From NCBI GenBank assembly GCA_934230115.1, contig CAKQEI010000054.1, positions 1 to 17,625 on the forward strand: a DNA stretch of 17,625 nucleotides. Direction: 5' to 3'. Numbering within the stretch: the first letter of the stretch is position 1; every line of letters begins with the position of its first letter. A program made the position numbers and the translations under genes. Origin of the DNA: an uncultured Prevotella sp. (GTDB taxonomy: Bacteria; Bacteroidota; Bacteroidia; Bacteroidales; Bacteroidaceae). Below the pieces are notes generated by a model that saw only the letters and a list, made by a program, of their open reading frames with translations, was not told where the DNA came from and did no database searches. This document shows, in pieces, positions 1-7,183 of the stretch.

Positions 1-22
1 GCGGGAGAGTAGGTGGCTGCCT
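1..22 (+). rRNA. 5S rRNA, 3' end only
   Basis: The first 22 bases (GCGGGAGAGTAGGT..GCTGCC) match the conserved 3' end of bacterial 5S rRNA, where a GAGAGTAGG..CTGCC block closes the molecule. A strong intrinsic terminator follows within 12 bases, as expected at the end of an rRNA operon. The rest of the gene lies left of the window. The exact mature 3' end is uncertain by a few bases. The open frame at 13-201 across this stretch is not a gene. Confidence 0.85.
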
Positions 23-33
23 TCTTTTACTTG

Positions 34-71
34 GGTCTTCAAGGTCTAACGACTTTGGAGACCTTTTTTTT
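34..71 (+). terminator. Intrinsic terminator of the rRNA operon
   Basis: Arms at 34-46 and 51-63 form a 13-bp stem, including two G-U pairs, closed by the tetraloop TAAC. Eight T residues follow directly (64-71). This is a textbook Rho-independent terminator reading rightward and it closes the 5S rRNA transcript. Bases 72-231 after it are AT-rich and show no gene. Confidence 0.93.
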
Positions 72-231
72 GTTTCCACTATATCAGTCTATGTATATAG
101 TCATATTAATCTTTATATATGAGTTGCAATCTATAGGAGGGTATGTATCAATAACGCTCTCACGGATTTTCGACGAGTTACACCTCCTTTTTTATCCTTA
201 ATTAATTTTTATTAATTAATATCCTTGATAT

Positions 232-262
232 TTTGTCATTAAAATTAATCGTATTACATTTG
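232..262 (+). promoter_or_regulatory. Bacteroidota-type promoter of the ABC-GntR operon
   Basis: TTTG at 232-235 is followed after exactly 19 bp by TACATTTG at 255-262. This fits the Bacteroidota housekeeping consensus (TTTG, 19-21 bp, TAnnTTTG) at every defined position. Transcription should start near 267-271, giving a leader of about 60 bases before the ATPase start at 330. Confidence 0.8.
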
Positions 263-263
263 T

Positions 264-287
264 AGTGTATTACAATAGTAGTACACT
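264..287. promoter_or_regulatory. Putative GntR/YtrA-type operator
   Basis: AGTGTA (264-269) and TACACT (282-287) are perfect inverted half-sites separated by 12 bp. The symmetry extends outward: TACATTT at 255-261 mirrors AAATGTA at 291-297. From memory, Bacillus YtrA recognises AGTGTA and TACACT half-sites with nearly the same spacing, and this operon encodes a YtrA-type GntR protein. The palindrome begins two bases after the -7 element and covers the expected transcription start, so a bound repressor would block RNA polymerase. Confidence 0.72.
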
Positions 288-329
288 AATAAATGTATTA
301 TTGATTAATAACAATTAAAATATAATGAT

Positions 330-1145
330 ATGATAGAATTAAAGAATGTAACGTTCGGTTATCCTGGAACAATGCGTGATATCTACGAGGATTTTAGTAT
401 TTCGCTTTCAGAAAACAAAATCTATGGACTTCTTGGGAAGAATGGTATGGGCAAGTCTACGCTGCTATATCTTATTTGTGGACTTCTGCGTGCATCGTCG
501 GGCAAGATAACAGTAGATGGATATGATGCGCAATTGCGTCGTCCAGAGATGTTGCGTGAGATAATGATTGTGCCAGAAGAGTTTGAGCTTCCTAAAGTGG
601 CGCTTGATGAATATGTTATGATAAATGCTCCTTTCTATCCACGTTTCTCGAAGGATGTACTCGTAAATTGTCTGCAAAACTTTGAGTTGCCTCTCTCGCT
701 TCGTCTTGACCAACTCTCAATGGGACAAAAGAAGAAGGTGTATATGTCGTTTGCACTTGCTGCGAATACGAAGTATCTGCTTATGGATGAACCTACCAAT
801 GGATTGGACATACCCTCAAAGAGTCAGTTTCGCAAGGTTGTGGCAAGCAGCATGAGCGAAGACCGCACCATAATAATCTCCACTCATCAAGTTCACGATG
901 TAGAGCAGTTGCTCGACCATGTTCTTATTGTCGGTACAGACAAAATATTGCTCAATGCCTCTACAGCCGATATTGCCGATGGCTATGTGTTTGAGACACG
1001 CCGTCAAGGAGAGGACATGGCAGATGTTATCTATTCGGAATACGGTGTGCAAGGCACTCAAGTGATAGCCAAACGTGGTGACAAGGAAGAGACTCCAATA
1101 AATCTTGAGATGTTGTTCAATGCCGTTGTGGGAGGTAAGTTATAG
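330..1145 (+). CDS. ABC transporter ATP-binding protein (YtrB/CcmA-like)
   Basis: A 271-residue cytoplasmic nucleotide-binding subunit expected to power the membrane protein encoded next to it. Motifs appear in order: Walker A GKNGMGKST (36-44), a Q-loop region with Glu in place of Gln (VPEEF, 81-85), signature LSMGQ (129-133), Walker B YLLMDEP (149-155), D-loop GLD (158-160) and the switch histidine H186 in ISTHQ. The length is normal for ABC-2-type ATPases with a short C-terminal tail. It is the first gene of an ATPase-permease-GntR operon behind a palindromic operator, the arrangement of YtrA-controlled exporters that respond to cell-envelope stress. The substrate cannot be read from the sequence. 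Confidence 0.93.
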   Translation: MIELKNVTFGYPGTMRDIYEDFSISLSENKIYGLLGKNGMGKSTLLYLICGLLRASSGKITVDGYDAQLRRPEMLREIMIVPEEFELPKVALDEYVMINAPFYPRFSKDVLVNCLQNFELPLSLRLDQLSMGQKKKVYMSFALAANTKYLLMDEPTNGLDIPSKSQFRKVVASSMSEDRTIIISTHQVHDVEQLLDHVLIVGTDKILLNASTADIADGYVFETRRQGEDMADVIYSEYGVQGTQVIAKRGDKEETPINLEMLFNAVVGGKL

Positions 1146-1189
1146 TAGATGTATATTTTAGCATTAATAATTAAAAAACAAATATCATT

Positions 1190-1981
1190 ATGTATAAATC
1201 ATTTAAGGTCAGCAATATGTGGCGTACATTCCAGTGGATGCTTTTCAGTAATAGACGCCAGCTCACAATATTTTTTATAGGTATTATAATCGCTACATTT
1301 GTAGGAGGTGAATTATCTTTTATGAGCTATCTATATGTCAGCGATGCCAATATTCCAAATAGAATGCCTAATGATTCAGGTTCCTTTTTCTTTGCTTTTT
1401 TAGGACTTTCATGGGGATTATGGATGTTGTATGGAGCAAGTCAGTTGTTTGATTTCATGAAACATAAGCAGTCGGCCATTACGTATCTTATGCATCCTGC
1501 CACGATGTTAGAGAAATTTGTGGCGCGTCTTATTTACGTGTCATTGTTGTGGGCAGTGATTGGTGGAGTAGGCATCTTTATAGGTGATTTCCTGAGTTGG
1601 GGTATAAATACTTTGTTTTTTGACAATAATGGCACGATGGCAGTAGTGTTTTTCTGGAAAAATGTTTTTGTTCCTCTTGGCCATCTAATATTTAATTATC
1701 AGGATTTCTATTTTGTATTATTTCTTACGAATGTAATGTCTTTCTGGATATATACATTGTACTTGCTTGGCAGTGCTGTGTTCAGACGTCATCGTTTGTT
1801 GTTGACTACAGCATGTGTAGTGTTCATTATGGTCAGTCTCACAATTAGCGATGTTATTGAAGACGATATGGCAGGAGTAGCTACCTTGATTTTCTTAATG
1901 CTATCTGTTGCCAATATCGTAGGCTCTTATATGCTTTTCAAGCGTATGCAGGTTATCAACAACAAGTGGCTAAATATATAA
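1190..1981 (+). CDS. ABC-2-like membrane permease subunit
   Basis: A 263-residue hydrophobic protein with about six predicted membrane helices, near residues 25-45, 66-88, 112-135, 175-200, 205-222 and 230-250. It begins 44 bases after the ATPase stop and ends 11 bases before the likely GntR start, so the three genes are very probably cotranscribed. I see no catalytic motif. Position and topology indicate the membrane half of the transporter powered by the preceding ATPase, acting in the inner membrane. Similar proteins in Bacteroidales operons are usually left as hypothetical, and the transported molecule is unknown. Confidence 0.8.
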   Translation: MYKSFKVSNMWRTFQWMLFSNRRQLTIFFIGIIIATFVGGELSFMSYLYVSDANIPNRMPNDSGSFFFAFLGLSWGLWMLYGASQLFDFMKHKQSAITYLMHPATMLEKFVARLIYVSLLWAVIGGVGIFIGDFLSWGINTLFFDNNGTMAVVFFWKNVFVPLGHLIFNYQDFYFVLFLTNVMSFWIYTLYLLGSAVFRRHRLLLTTACVVFIMVSLTISDVIEDDMAGVATLIFLMLSVANIVGSYMLFKRMQVINNKWLNI

Positions 1982-1992
1982 AGTGTGTCATT

Positions 1993-2355
1993 ATGCAGTT
2001 CAACAACGACAAACCAATATATCTCCAACTTGCCGACCGTCTTTCCGACGACATTGTTGACGGGAAATACAATGACGACGACCGTGTGCCGAGTGTACGC
2101 GAGTTTGGCATGTGTTTTGAAGTAAATACTAATACAGCGGTGAAGGCATACGACATGCTTTCGCGTGACAATGTAATATACAACCGTCGTGGTCTTGGCT
2201 ACTTTGTCACTCCCGGCGCACGCGAGAAGATAATGGAGTCGCGCCGCAATGAGTTTATGACCTCAGTCTTGCCCGACGTGTTCCGTCAGATGCGTATGCT
2301 TGGCATAGGCATTGAGGAGTTGACAAGAATGTGGAAAGAAGACGTTAAGAAATAA
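1993..2355 (+). CDS. GntR-family transcriptional regulator, YtrA subfamily
   Basis: A 120-residue DNA-binding repressor. I chose the ATG at 1993 (MQFNNDKPIYLQLADR) because YtrA-type proteins begin with this block. The frame is open to a GTG at 1966, which would overlap the permease and add nine unconserved residues. The N-terminal winged helix-turn-helix covers about residues 1-75, with RVPSVREF, NTNTAVKAYDML for the recognition region, and the wing NRRGLGYFV. The C-terminal part is only about 45 residues. It is too short for a FadR- or UTRA-type effector domain, which defines the YtrA subfamily. It is the last gene of the operon and very likely represses it through the palindrome at 264-287. 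Confidence 0.9.
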   Translation: MQFNNDKPIYLQLADRLSDDIVDGKYNDDDRVPSVREFGMCFEVNTNTAVKAYDMLSRDNVIYNRRGLGYFVTPGAREKIMESRRNEFMTSVLPDVFRQMRMLGIGIEELTRMWKEDVKK

Positions 2356-2425
2356 ACAGACTTGTAAGTAATTAGAATAACTTATGGGTTTGTGTAGTGT
2401 AAAATATCAATTATAAAGTATAGTT

Positions 2426-3421
2426 ATGACAGTAGAAAATCAGTATGTGAAGCAATATCCCGACCTTATGTCGGGTAAGAAGATAATGTATGTTCATGGC
2501 TTTGGCTCGTCGGCACAGTCGGGCACTGTGGCAATGCTACGCACGTTGTTGCCAAATGCTACAGTTGTTGCACGAGACATACCTCTTCATCCAGAAGAAG
2601 GTATAGCTATGTTGCGCCAGATGTGCGAGGAGGAAAAGCCCGACTTGATAATAGGCACATCAATGGGCGGAATGTACACCGAGATGCTTACTGGCTACGA
2701 CCGCATTGTTGTGAACCCAGCTTTTGAGATGGGCGACACAATGTCGAAGTTCACGGGCAAGCAGGTGTTTCAGAATCCGCGCCAGGATGGAGTGCAGGAG
2801 TTTATGGTGACCAAAGGTCTGATAAAGGAGTATCAGGAGATGACCACCCACAACTTCTCCTCAATAACAGATGAGGAGCGTGAGCGTGTGGTTGGGTTGT
2901 TTGGTGATGCCGACCCTTTGGTGCATACTTTTGATGTGTTTCATGAGCATTATCCCACAGCAATCCGTTTCCATGGTGAGCATCGCCTGACAGACAAGAT
3001 AGCCATGCACTACCTTGTGCCTATAATAAGATATATAGACGACCGCCAGAGCGGTAAGGAACGTCCCGTGGTATATATCGACATCGAGACTTTGCGCGAC
3101 AGCTACGGCAAGGCTACAGCCTCCATGCACAAGGCTTATGAGATGCTTATAGAAAATTATAATGTGTATGTGCTTGCTCCGTCATCAACCAACAATCCGC
3201 AAGCTATGGTGGATGACGTGAAGTGGGTGGAGGAATATCTCAGTGCTCCTGCTTGGGGACGCGTGATATTCTCAAATGAGCGTCAGTTGCAGTATGGCGA
3301 CTATCTCATAGCTCCCGAGGACCAATCCGATTTCATGGGTACAACAATAGTATGGGGAAGCGATGAGTTTAAGACGTGGGAGGAAATAATAACGTTCTTT
3401 GAGCGACTTGGAGGTCAATAG
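2426..3421 (+). CDS. YqiA-like alpha/beta hydrolase fused to a degenerate HAD nucleotidase-like domain
   Basis: A 331-residue two-domain protein, about 140 residues longer than stand-alone YqiA/YcfP esterases. Residues 18-205 form the hydrolase, with the oxyanion segment YVHGFGSS (22-29), nucleophile elbow GTSMG (77-81, Ser79), acid candidates in GDADP (Asp161/Asp163), and histidine candidates in HGEH (His183/His186). Residues 213-331 resemble 5'(3')-deoxyribonucleotidases of the NT5C type (VVYIDIETL, NYNVYVLAPSS, WVEEYL, GDYLIAPE). The HAD motif I DxD has become DIE (219-221), and the usual terminal aspartate pair reads APE. This half is therefore probably not a normal phosphatase. No signal peptide is seen, so it should be cytoplasmic. 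It starts 70 bases after the GntR gene and may be read through from it. Substrate unknown. Confidence 0.82.
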   Translation: MTVENQYVKQYPDLMSGKKIMYVHGFGSSAQSGTVAMLRTLLPNATVVARDIPLHPEEGIAMLRQMCEEEKPDLIIGTSMGGMYTEMLTGYDRIVVNPAFEMGDTMSKFTGKQVFQNPRQDGVQEFMVTKGLIKEYQEMTTHNFSSITDEERERVVGLFGDADPLVHTFDVFHEHYPTAIRFHGEHRLTDKIAMHYLVPIIRYIDDRQSGKERPVVYIDIETLRDSYGKATASMHKAYEMLIENYNVYVLAPSSTNNPQAMVDDVKWVEEYLSAPAWGRVIFSNERQLQYGDYLIAPEDQSDFMGTTIVWGSDEFKTWEEIITFFERLGGQ

Positions 3422-3443
3422 AGCGGTTGTTACTCGTCAAAGG

Positions 3444-3496
3444 TCGTGTAATGATAAATCGTGTAATGAACTTGTGACTTAAAGGTCGTGTAATGA
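3444..3496 (+). repeat. Three direct copies of TCGTGTAATGA
   Basis: The 11-mer TCGTGTAATGA occurs at 3444-3454, 3459-3469 and 3486-3496. The first and third are preceded by AAAGG, so a longer unit AAAGGTCGTGTAATGA is present twice. The third copy is also the left arm of the long hairpin at 3484-3533. The block lies in the gap between the convergent hydrolase and trpS genes. It could be decayed copies of one hairpin repeat. Confidence 0.75.
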
Positions 3497-3533
3497 ACGT
3501 ATAATTTCAAAATTATACGTCCATTGCACGACC
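3484..3533. terminator. Long convergent-gene hairpin, possible bidirectional terminator
   Basis: Arms at 3484-3507 and 3510-3533 pair over 24 bp with only two non-Watson-Crick positions and a very tight turn. It sits between the stop codons of the hydrolase (3421) and trpS (3577 on the minus strand), where a shared terminator is expected. No U-tract follows on either strand, so it is not a classical intrinsic terminator. A mobile or REP-like hairpin is an alternative. Confidence 0.55.
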
Positions 3534-3574
3534 GAATATATCAATAGATCTTATATCTTATACGCCACGTATTA

Positions 3575-4663
3575 TTATTTAGCACGGAAGCGTTCTGCCT
3601 GTTGCTTGATAAGCTCAACATCGTTGAAGTAATCAATCTGCATAGCCTTGCGTACTTCGTCCATTGTCTGGGCGGCAGTCTCGCGGGCAGCTTCAGTACC
3701 CTTCTTCAGGATATTATAGATTTCAGGAATATCCTGTTCGAACTCATGGCGACGCTGGCGCATAGGCTCAAGCATCTTGTTGAGCACATTGTTGAGGAAC
3801 TTCTTTGTTGTTCCGTCGCCGATACCACCGCGCACGTAATGCTCTTTCAGTTCGTCGAGAGTCTTATATTCAGGCCAGAACTCGGCGAAGTCGTCGGGAG
3901 TGCTGAATGCCTCAAGATAAGTGAACACAGCATTACCCTCAAGATTTCCAGGCTCGTCCATGCTCATGCGTGGAGCACCGTTTGACATCTTCTTAACCTT
4001 CTTCCATACATCGGCAGCCGAGTCGGAAAGATAGATGCAGTTGCCAAGCGACTTCGACATCTTCTCCTTGCCGTCGGTTCCTGGCAGACGACGTGCTGTA
4101 GCAATCTCAGGAAGCATAATCTCCGGCTCTACAAGCACCTCACCGTAAGTCTGGTTGAAACGGCGCACAAGCTCACGAGTAACCTCAATCATTGGTTCCT
4201 GGTCTTCGCCAGCAGGCACTGTTGTAGCCTTGAACAAAGTGATGTCGGCAGCCTGGCTCACAGGATAGCAGAAGAATCCGAGCGGAATGTTAGCCTCGAA
4301 GTTGCGCATTTTGATTTCGGTCTTCACAGTAGGGTTGCGCTGAACGCGTGACACAGTAATGAGGTTCATCAGATAAGTGGTGAGCTCTGCGAGTTCAGGA
4401 ATCTGACTCTGTATGAAGAGAGTGCATTTGGCAGGATCGAGACCAGCAGAGAGATAGTCGAGAGCCACCTCTATGATGTTCTGACGAATCTTCTCAGGAT
4501 TGTCAGCATTGTCGGTGAGAGCCTGCACGTCTGCCATGAATACAAACATACGGTCGAAATCGCCCGCGTTCTGCAATTCAACGCGACGGCGCAATGAGCC
4601 AACATAATGGCCAAGGTGGAGCTTACCGGTAGGACGGTCGCCTGTAAGAATTACTTTTCCCAT
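3575..4663 (-). CDS. trpS: Tryptophan--tRNA ligase
   Basis: A 362-residue class I aminoacyl-tRNA synthetase that charges tRNA-Trp in the cytoplasm. The HIGH-type motif is HLGH at 16-19 in PTGKLHLGHYVGSL, and KMSKS is at 201-205. The block AGEDQEPMIEVTRELVRRFN (151-170) and the start MGKVILTGDRPTGKLHLGH are typical of TrpS. It is slightly longer than the approximately 334-residue E. coli enzyme. It is separated from upstream glnN by a terminator and has a promoter-like element about 75 bases before its start, so it is probably transcribed alone. No T-box or trp leader is apparent. Confidence 0.97.
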   Translation of the reverse strand: MGKVILTGDRPTGKLHLGHYVGSLRRRVELQNAGDFDRMFVFMADVQALTDNADNPEKIRQNIIEVALDYLSAGLDPAKCTLFIQSQIPELAELTTYLMNLITVSRVQRNPTVKTEIKMRNFEANIPLGFFCYPVSQAADITLFKATTVPAGEDQEPMIEVTRELVRRFNQTYGEVLVEPEIMLPEIATARRLPGTDGKEKMSKSLGNCIYLSDSAADVWKKVKKMSNGAPRMSMDEPGNLEGNAVFTYLEAFSTPDDFAEFWPEYKTLDELKEHYVRGGIGDGTTKKFLNNVLNKMLEPMRQRRHEFEQDIPEIYNILKKGTEAARETAAQTMDEVRKAMQIDYFNDVELIKQQAERFRAK

Positions 4664-4736
4664 GTTTATCTTGTTTTCTTTTGATTTTTAATGTCTTTTA
4701 TGTTGTCGTATTCTTTGGTAGCAAAAAATATCTCTA

Positions 4737-4744
4737 CAAAGGTA
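4737..4744 (-). promoter_or_regulatory. Putative -7 element of the trpS promoter
   Basis: On the minus strand this reads TACCTTTG, a full match to TAnnTTTG. It lies between the glnN terminator and trpS and would give a leader of roughly 65 bases. No clear TTTG is found 19-21 bp upstream, so only half of the promoter is supported. Confidence 0.5.
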
Positions 4745-4809
4745 CTGCTTTATTTTTAAAGTTAGCTCATGGTTGGAGAGAAAGTAGCTTTTTCAACAGA
4801 ATAGAACAG

Positions 4810-4844
4810 AAAAAGGGACACACCCTTTCACAAAGGTGTGCCCC
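4810..4844 (-). terminator. Intrinsic terminator downstream of glnN
   Basis: Read on the minus strand, arms at 4844-4835 and 4824-4815 form a 10-bp GC-rich stem with a single A-C mismatch. A run of five T follows (complement of 4814-4810). It lies about 80 bases after the glnN stop and should end the dapF-dapL-glnN transcript before trpS. Confidence 0.8.
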
Positions 4845-4899
4845 CGGAACTTTAAACAACCAATAAAAGAAATAGATAGCTGTTTAATATGTCTCATCT

Positions 4900-4925
4900 G
4901 GCGGACGTTTGTCCGCCCGTTTTTA
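4900..4925 (+). terminator. Rightward terminator-like hairpin facing the glnN 3' end
   Basis: GGCGGAC (4900-4906) and GTCCGCC (4911-4917) form a perfect 7-bp stem with loop GTTT. CGTTTTTATT follows on the plus strand. In the glnN direction the hairpin stands directly after the stop codon but has no U-tract. The orientation suggests it could stop antisense transcription entering glnN, or it may simply protect the glnN mRNA 3' end. Confidence 0.5.
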
Positions 4926-7115
4926 TTAGCGTATGAACAGAAGCTCGCGATACTTAGGCAGAGTCCAAAGCTCGTCGGCAACAATAAGTTCGAGCTTGTC
5001 GATGTGATAGCGGATTTCCTCCATCTTCGGAGCCACAGTGTCGTGGTAGGCGATAGCCTTCTGGTGCTCGTCCTCAATCTTGTTAGCCACCTTGCGTGCG
5101 TTTACAAGGTCTTCCACGCCTGTCTCGATAATCTGGGTGCGCTCGGCAATCTCCTCGATAATCTTCTTGTTGCGTGATGTCAGCTTGGCAGCAGTCTCGG
5201 CAGGGAATATTTCGTACATGCTCTGCACGTTCTTAGCCAGACGGCTCTGATAGTGGGTGCACACAGGGATGATGTGGTTCATAGAGAGATCGCCGAATAC
5301 ACGTGCCTCAATCTGAATCTTCTTGGTGTAGGTCTCCCACTTCACCTCGTTGCGTGCCTCAAGTTCCTTGCGTGTCATAACGCCCTGGCTCTCGAACATC
5401 TTGATTGTAGCCTCGTCAAGATAACGCTCAAAGATCTTCGGGCAAGAAGTCTCGCAGTCGAGTCCGCGACGCTTAGCCTCCTCAACCCACTCATTCGAGT
5501 AGCCGTTGCCATCGAAGTGGATAGGCTTGCAGAACTTCACATCCTCGCGGATAACATCGAGTATTGCGCATACCTTGTCCTCACCGCTCTCGATGAGAGC
5601 GTCGACACGCTTCTTGAAGTCTACCAAGGCCTCGGCAACAGCAGTGTTAAGCACGATCATAGCGCTTGCACAGTTGGCCTCAGAACCTACGGCACGGAAC
5701 TCAAAACGGTTGCCGGTGAAGGCGAAAGGAGAAGTACGGTTGCGGTCGGTATTATCGACGAGCAACTCAGGAATCTCTGGAATGTCGAGCTTCAAGCCCT
5801 GCTTGCCTGCGATGTCGAACAGCTCGTCCTTGTCGGATGTCTCGATGTGTGAGAGAATCTCTGTGAGCTGATGTCCGAGGAAAGAAGAGATGATGGCTGG
5901 AGGTGCCTCGTTTGCGCCAAGACGGTGGGCATTTGTGGCACTCATGATAGAAGCCTTGAGCAGGCCATTGTGCTTGTATACAGCCATAAGAGTCTCAACG
6001 ATGAACACGATGAAGCGCAGGTTGTCCATAGGAGTCTTACCAGGGCCGTGGAGCAATACGCCAGTGTCTGTGGCAAGGCTCCAGTTCTCGTGCTTGCCAG
6101 AGCCGTTGATGCCGGCGAATGGTTTCTCGTGCAAGAGCACGCGGAAGCCATGATGGCGTGCAATCTTCTTCATGAGCGACATGAGAAGCATGTTATGGTC
6201 GATGGCGAGGTTGGTCTCCTCGAATATAGGAGCAAGCTCAAACTGGTTGGGTGCAACCTCGTTGTGGCGAGTCTTGCATGGAATGCCGAGTTCGAGAGCC
6301 TGGATTTCCAAGTCCTTCATGAAAGCCTGCACACGCTCAGGAATAGCTCCGAAGTAGTGGTCGTCCATCTGCTGGTTCTTGGCAGAGTCGTGTCCCATGA
6401 GTGTGCGTCCGGTAAGCATAAGGTCTGGGCGTGCTGAGTACAGTCCCTCGTCCACGAGGAAGTACTCCTGCTCCCAGCCAAGGTTGGAAATAACTTTCTT
6501 TACTTCAGGATAGAAATAATGACACACGGCGGTGGCAGCCTCGTTCACTGCATGGAGCGAGCGCAGGAGCGGAGCCTTGTAGTCGAGAGCCTCACCCGTG
6601 TAAGAGATAAAGATTGTCGGTATACACAGAGTGTCGTCGATGATGAACACAGGAGAAGTAGGGTCCCATGCAGAGTAGCCACGAGCCTCGAAAGTGTTGC
6701 GTATGCCACCGTTAGGGAATGAGCTGGCGTCAGGTTCCTGCTGCATGAGCAGTTTGCCAGAGAATTCCTCAATCATACCTCCCTTGCCGTCGTGCTCGAT
6801 GAAAGCGTCGTGCTTCTCGGCAGTACCCTCGGTAAGAGGCTGGAACCAGTGAGTGTAGTGTGTCACACCGTTCTCGTCGGCCCACTGCTTAATGCCTTTT
6901 GCCACAGCGTCGGCGATAGAGCGGTCGAGACGTGAGCCGTTGTCGATAACGTCAATCAGCTTCTCATACACATCACGTGGCAGATACTTGTACATCTTAG
7001 CACGGTTGAAAACATTCTTGCCAAAAAATTCTGACGGACGTTCAATCGGTGCAATCACGTCGACGGGTTTCTTGTTGAAAGCGTCGGCTACAACCTCAAA
7101 TCTTAAATTTGCCAT
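4926..7115 (-). CDS. glnN: Glutamine synthetase type III
   Basis: A 729-residue cytoplasmic enzyme making glutamine from glutamate, ammonia and ATP. The length equals that known for the Bacteroides GSIII and is far above the approximately 450 residues of GSI. Type III hallmarks are visible: FGKNVF (31-36), GWEQEYFLVD (213-222, metal-binding glutamates), the block from KTRHNEVAP to FELAPIFE (281-299), NGSGKHENWS (337-346) and GNRFEFRAVGS further on. There is no Tyr adenylylation segment of the GSI-beta kind. It follows dapL by 68 bases with no promoter element in between and ends at a clear terminator. It is therefore likely the last gene of dapF-dapL-glnN and a main ammonia entry point beside glnK-amtB. 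Confidence 0.97.
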   Translation of the reverse strand: MANLRFEVVADAFNKKPVDVIAPIERPSEFFGKNVFNRAKMYKYLPRDVYEKLIDVIDNGSRLDRSIADAVAKGIKQWADENGVTHYTHWFQPLTEGTAEKHDAFIEHDGKGGMIEEFSGKLLMQQEPDASSFPNGGIRNTFEARGYSAWDPTSPVFIIDDTLCIPTIFISYTGEALDYKAPLLRSLHAVNEAATAVCHYFYPEVKKVISNLGWEQEYFLVDEGLYSARPDLMLTGRTLMGHDSAKNQQMDDHYFGAIPERVQAFMKDLEIQALELGIPCKTRHNEVAPNQFELAPIFEETNLAIDHNMLLMSLMKKIARHHGFRVLLHEKPFAGINGSGKHENWSLATDTGVLLHGPGKTPMDNLRFIVFIVETLMAVYKHNGLLKASIMSATNAHRLGANEAPPAIISSFLGHQLTEILSHIETSDKDELFDIAGKQGLKLDIPEIPELLVDNTDRNRTSPFAFTGNRFEFRAVGSEANCASAMIVLNTAVAEALVDFKKRVDALIESGEDKVCAILDVIREDVKFCKPIHFDGNGYSNEWVEEAKRRGLDCETSCPKIFERYLDEATIKMFESQGVMTRKELEARNEVKWETYTKKIQIEARVFGDLSMNHIIPVCTHYQSRLAKNVQSMYEIFPAETAAKLTSRNKKIIEEIAERTQIIETGVEDLVNARKVANKIEDEHQKAIAYHDTVAPKMEEIRYHIDKLELIVADELWTLPKYRELLFIR

Positions 7116-7183
7116 TGTTTTCTTTCTTTTATGTTGTTGTTATTCTGTTTCCTGTTTCTTATAATAATATTGCCCAGCCAACC

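Noticed and set aside
13..201. Open frame of 62 codons after the 5S rRNA end
   Set aside because: It overlaps the rRNA 3' end and its terminator and has no recognisable protein pattern.
330..1145. Glu in the ATPase Q-loop as a sign of an inactive ABC protein
   Set aside because: A PEE type Q-loop is common in ABC-2 export ATPases, and all other catalytic motifs are intact.
1966..1992. GTG start nine codons upstream for the GntR gene
   Set aside because: The extra residues overlap the permease gene and are not part of the family's N-terminal block, which begins at MQFNNDKPIYLQ.
2396..2401. Second AGTGTA half-site before the hydrolase gene
   Set aside because: No TACACT partner occurs at a matching distance, so there is no operator here.
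3575..4800. T-box or tryptophan riboswitch before trpS
   Set aside because: The leader is short and A/T-rich with no T-box stem or antiterminator pattern; such elements are also rare in Bacteroidota.
5253..6437. Two long plus-strand open frames (5253-5852 and 5871-6437) inside glnN
   Set aside because: They lie entirely antisense to the strongly conserved glutamine synthetase coding sequence. The peptides look like back-translation shadows and no promoter or leader is seen.
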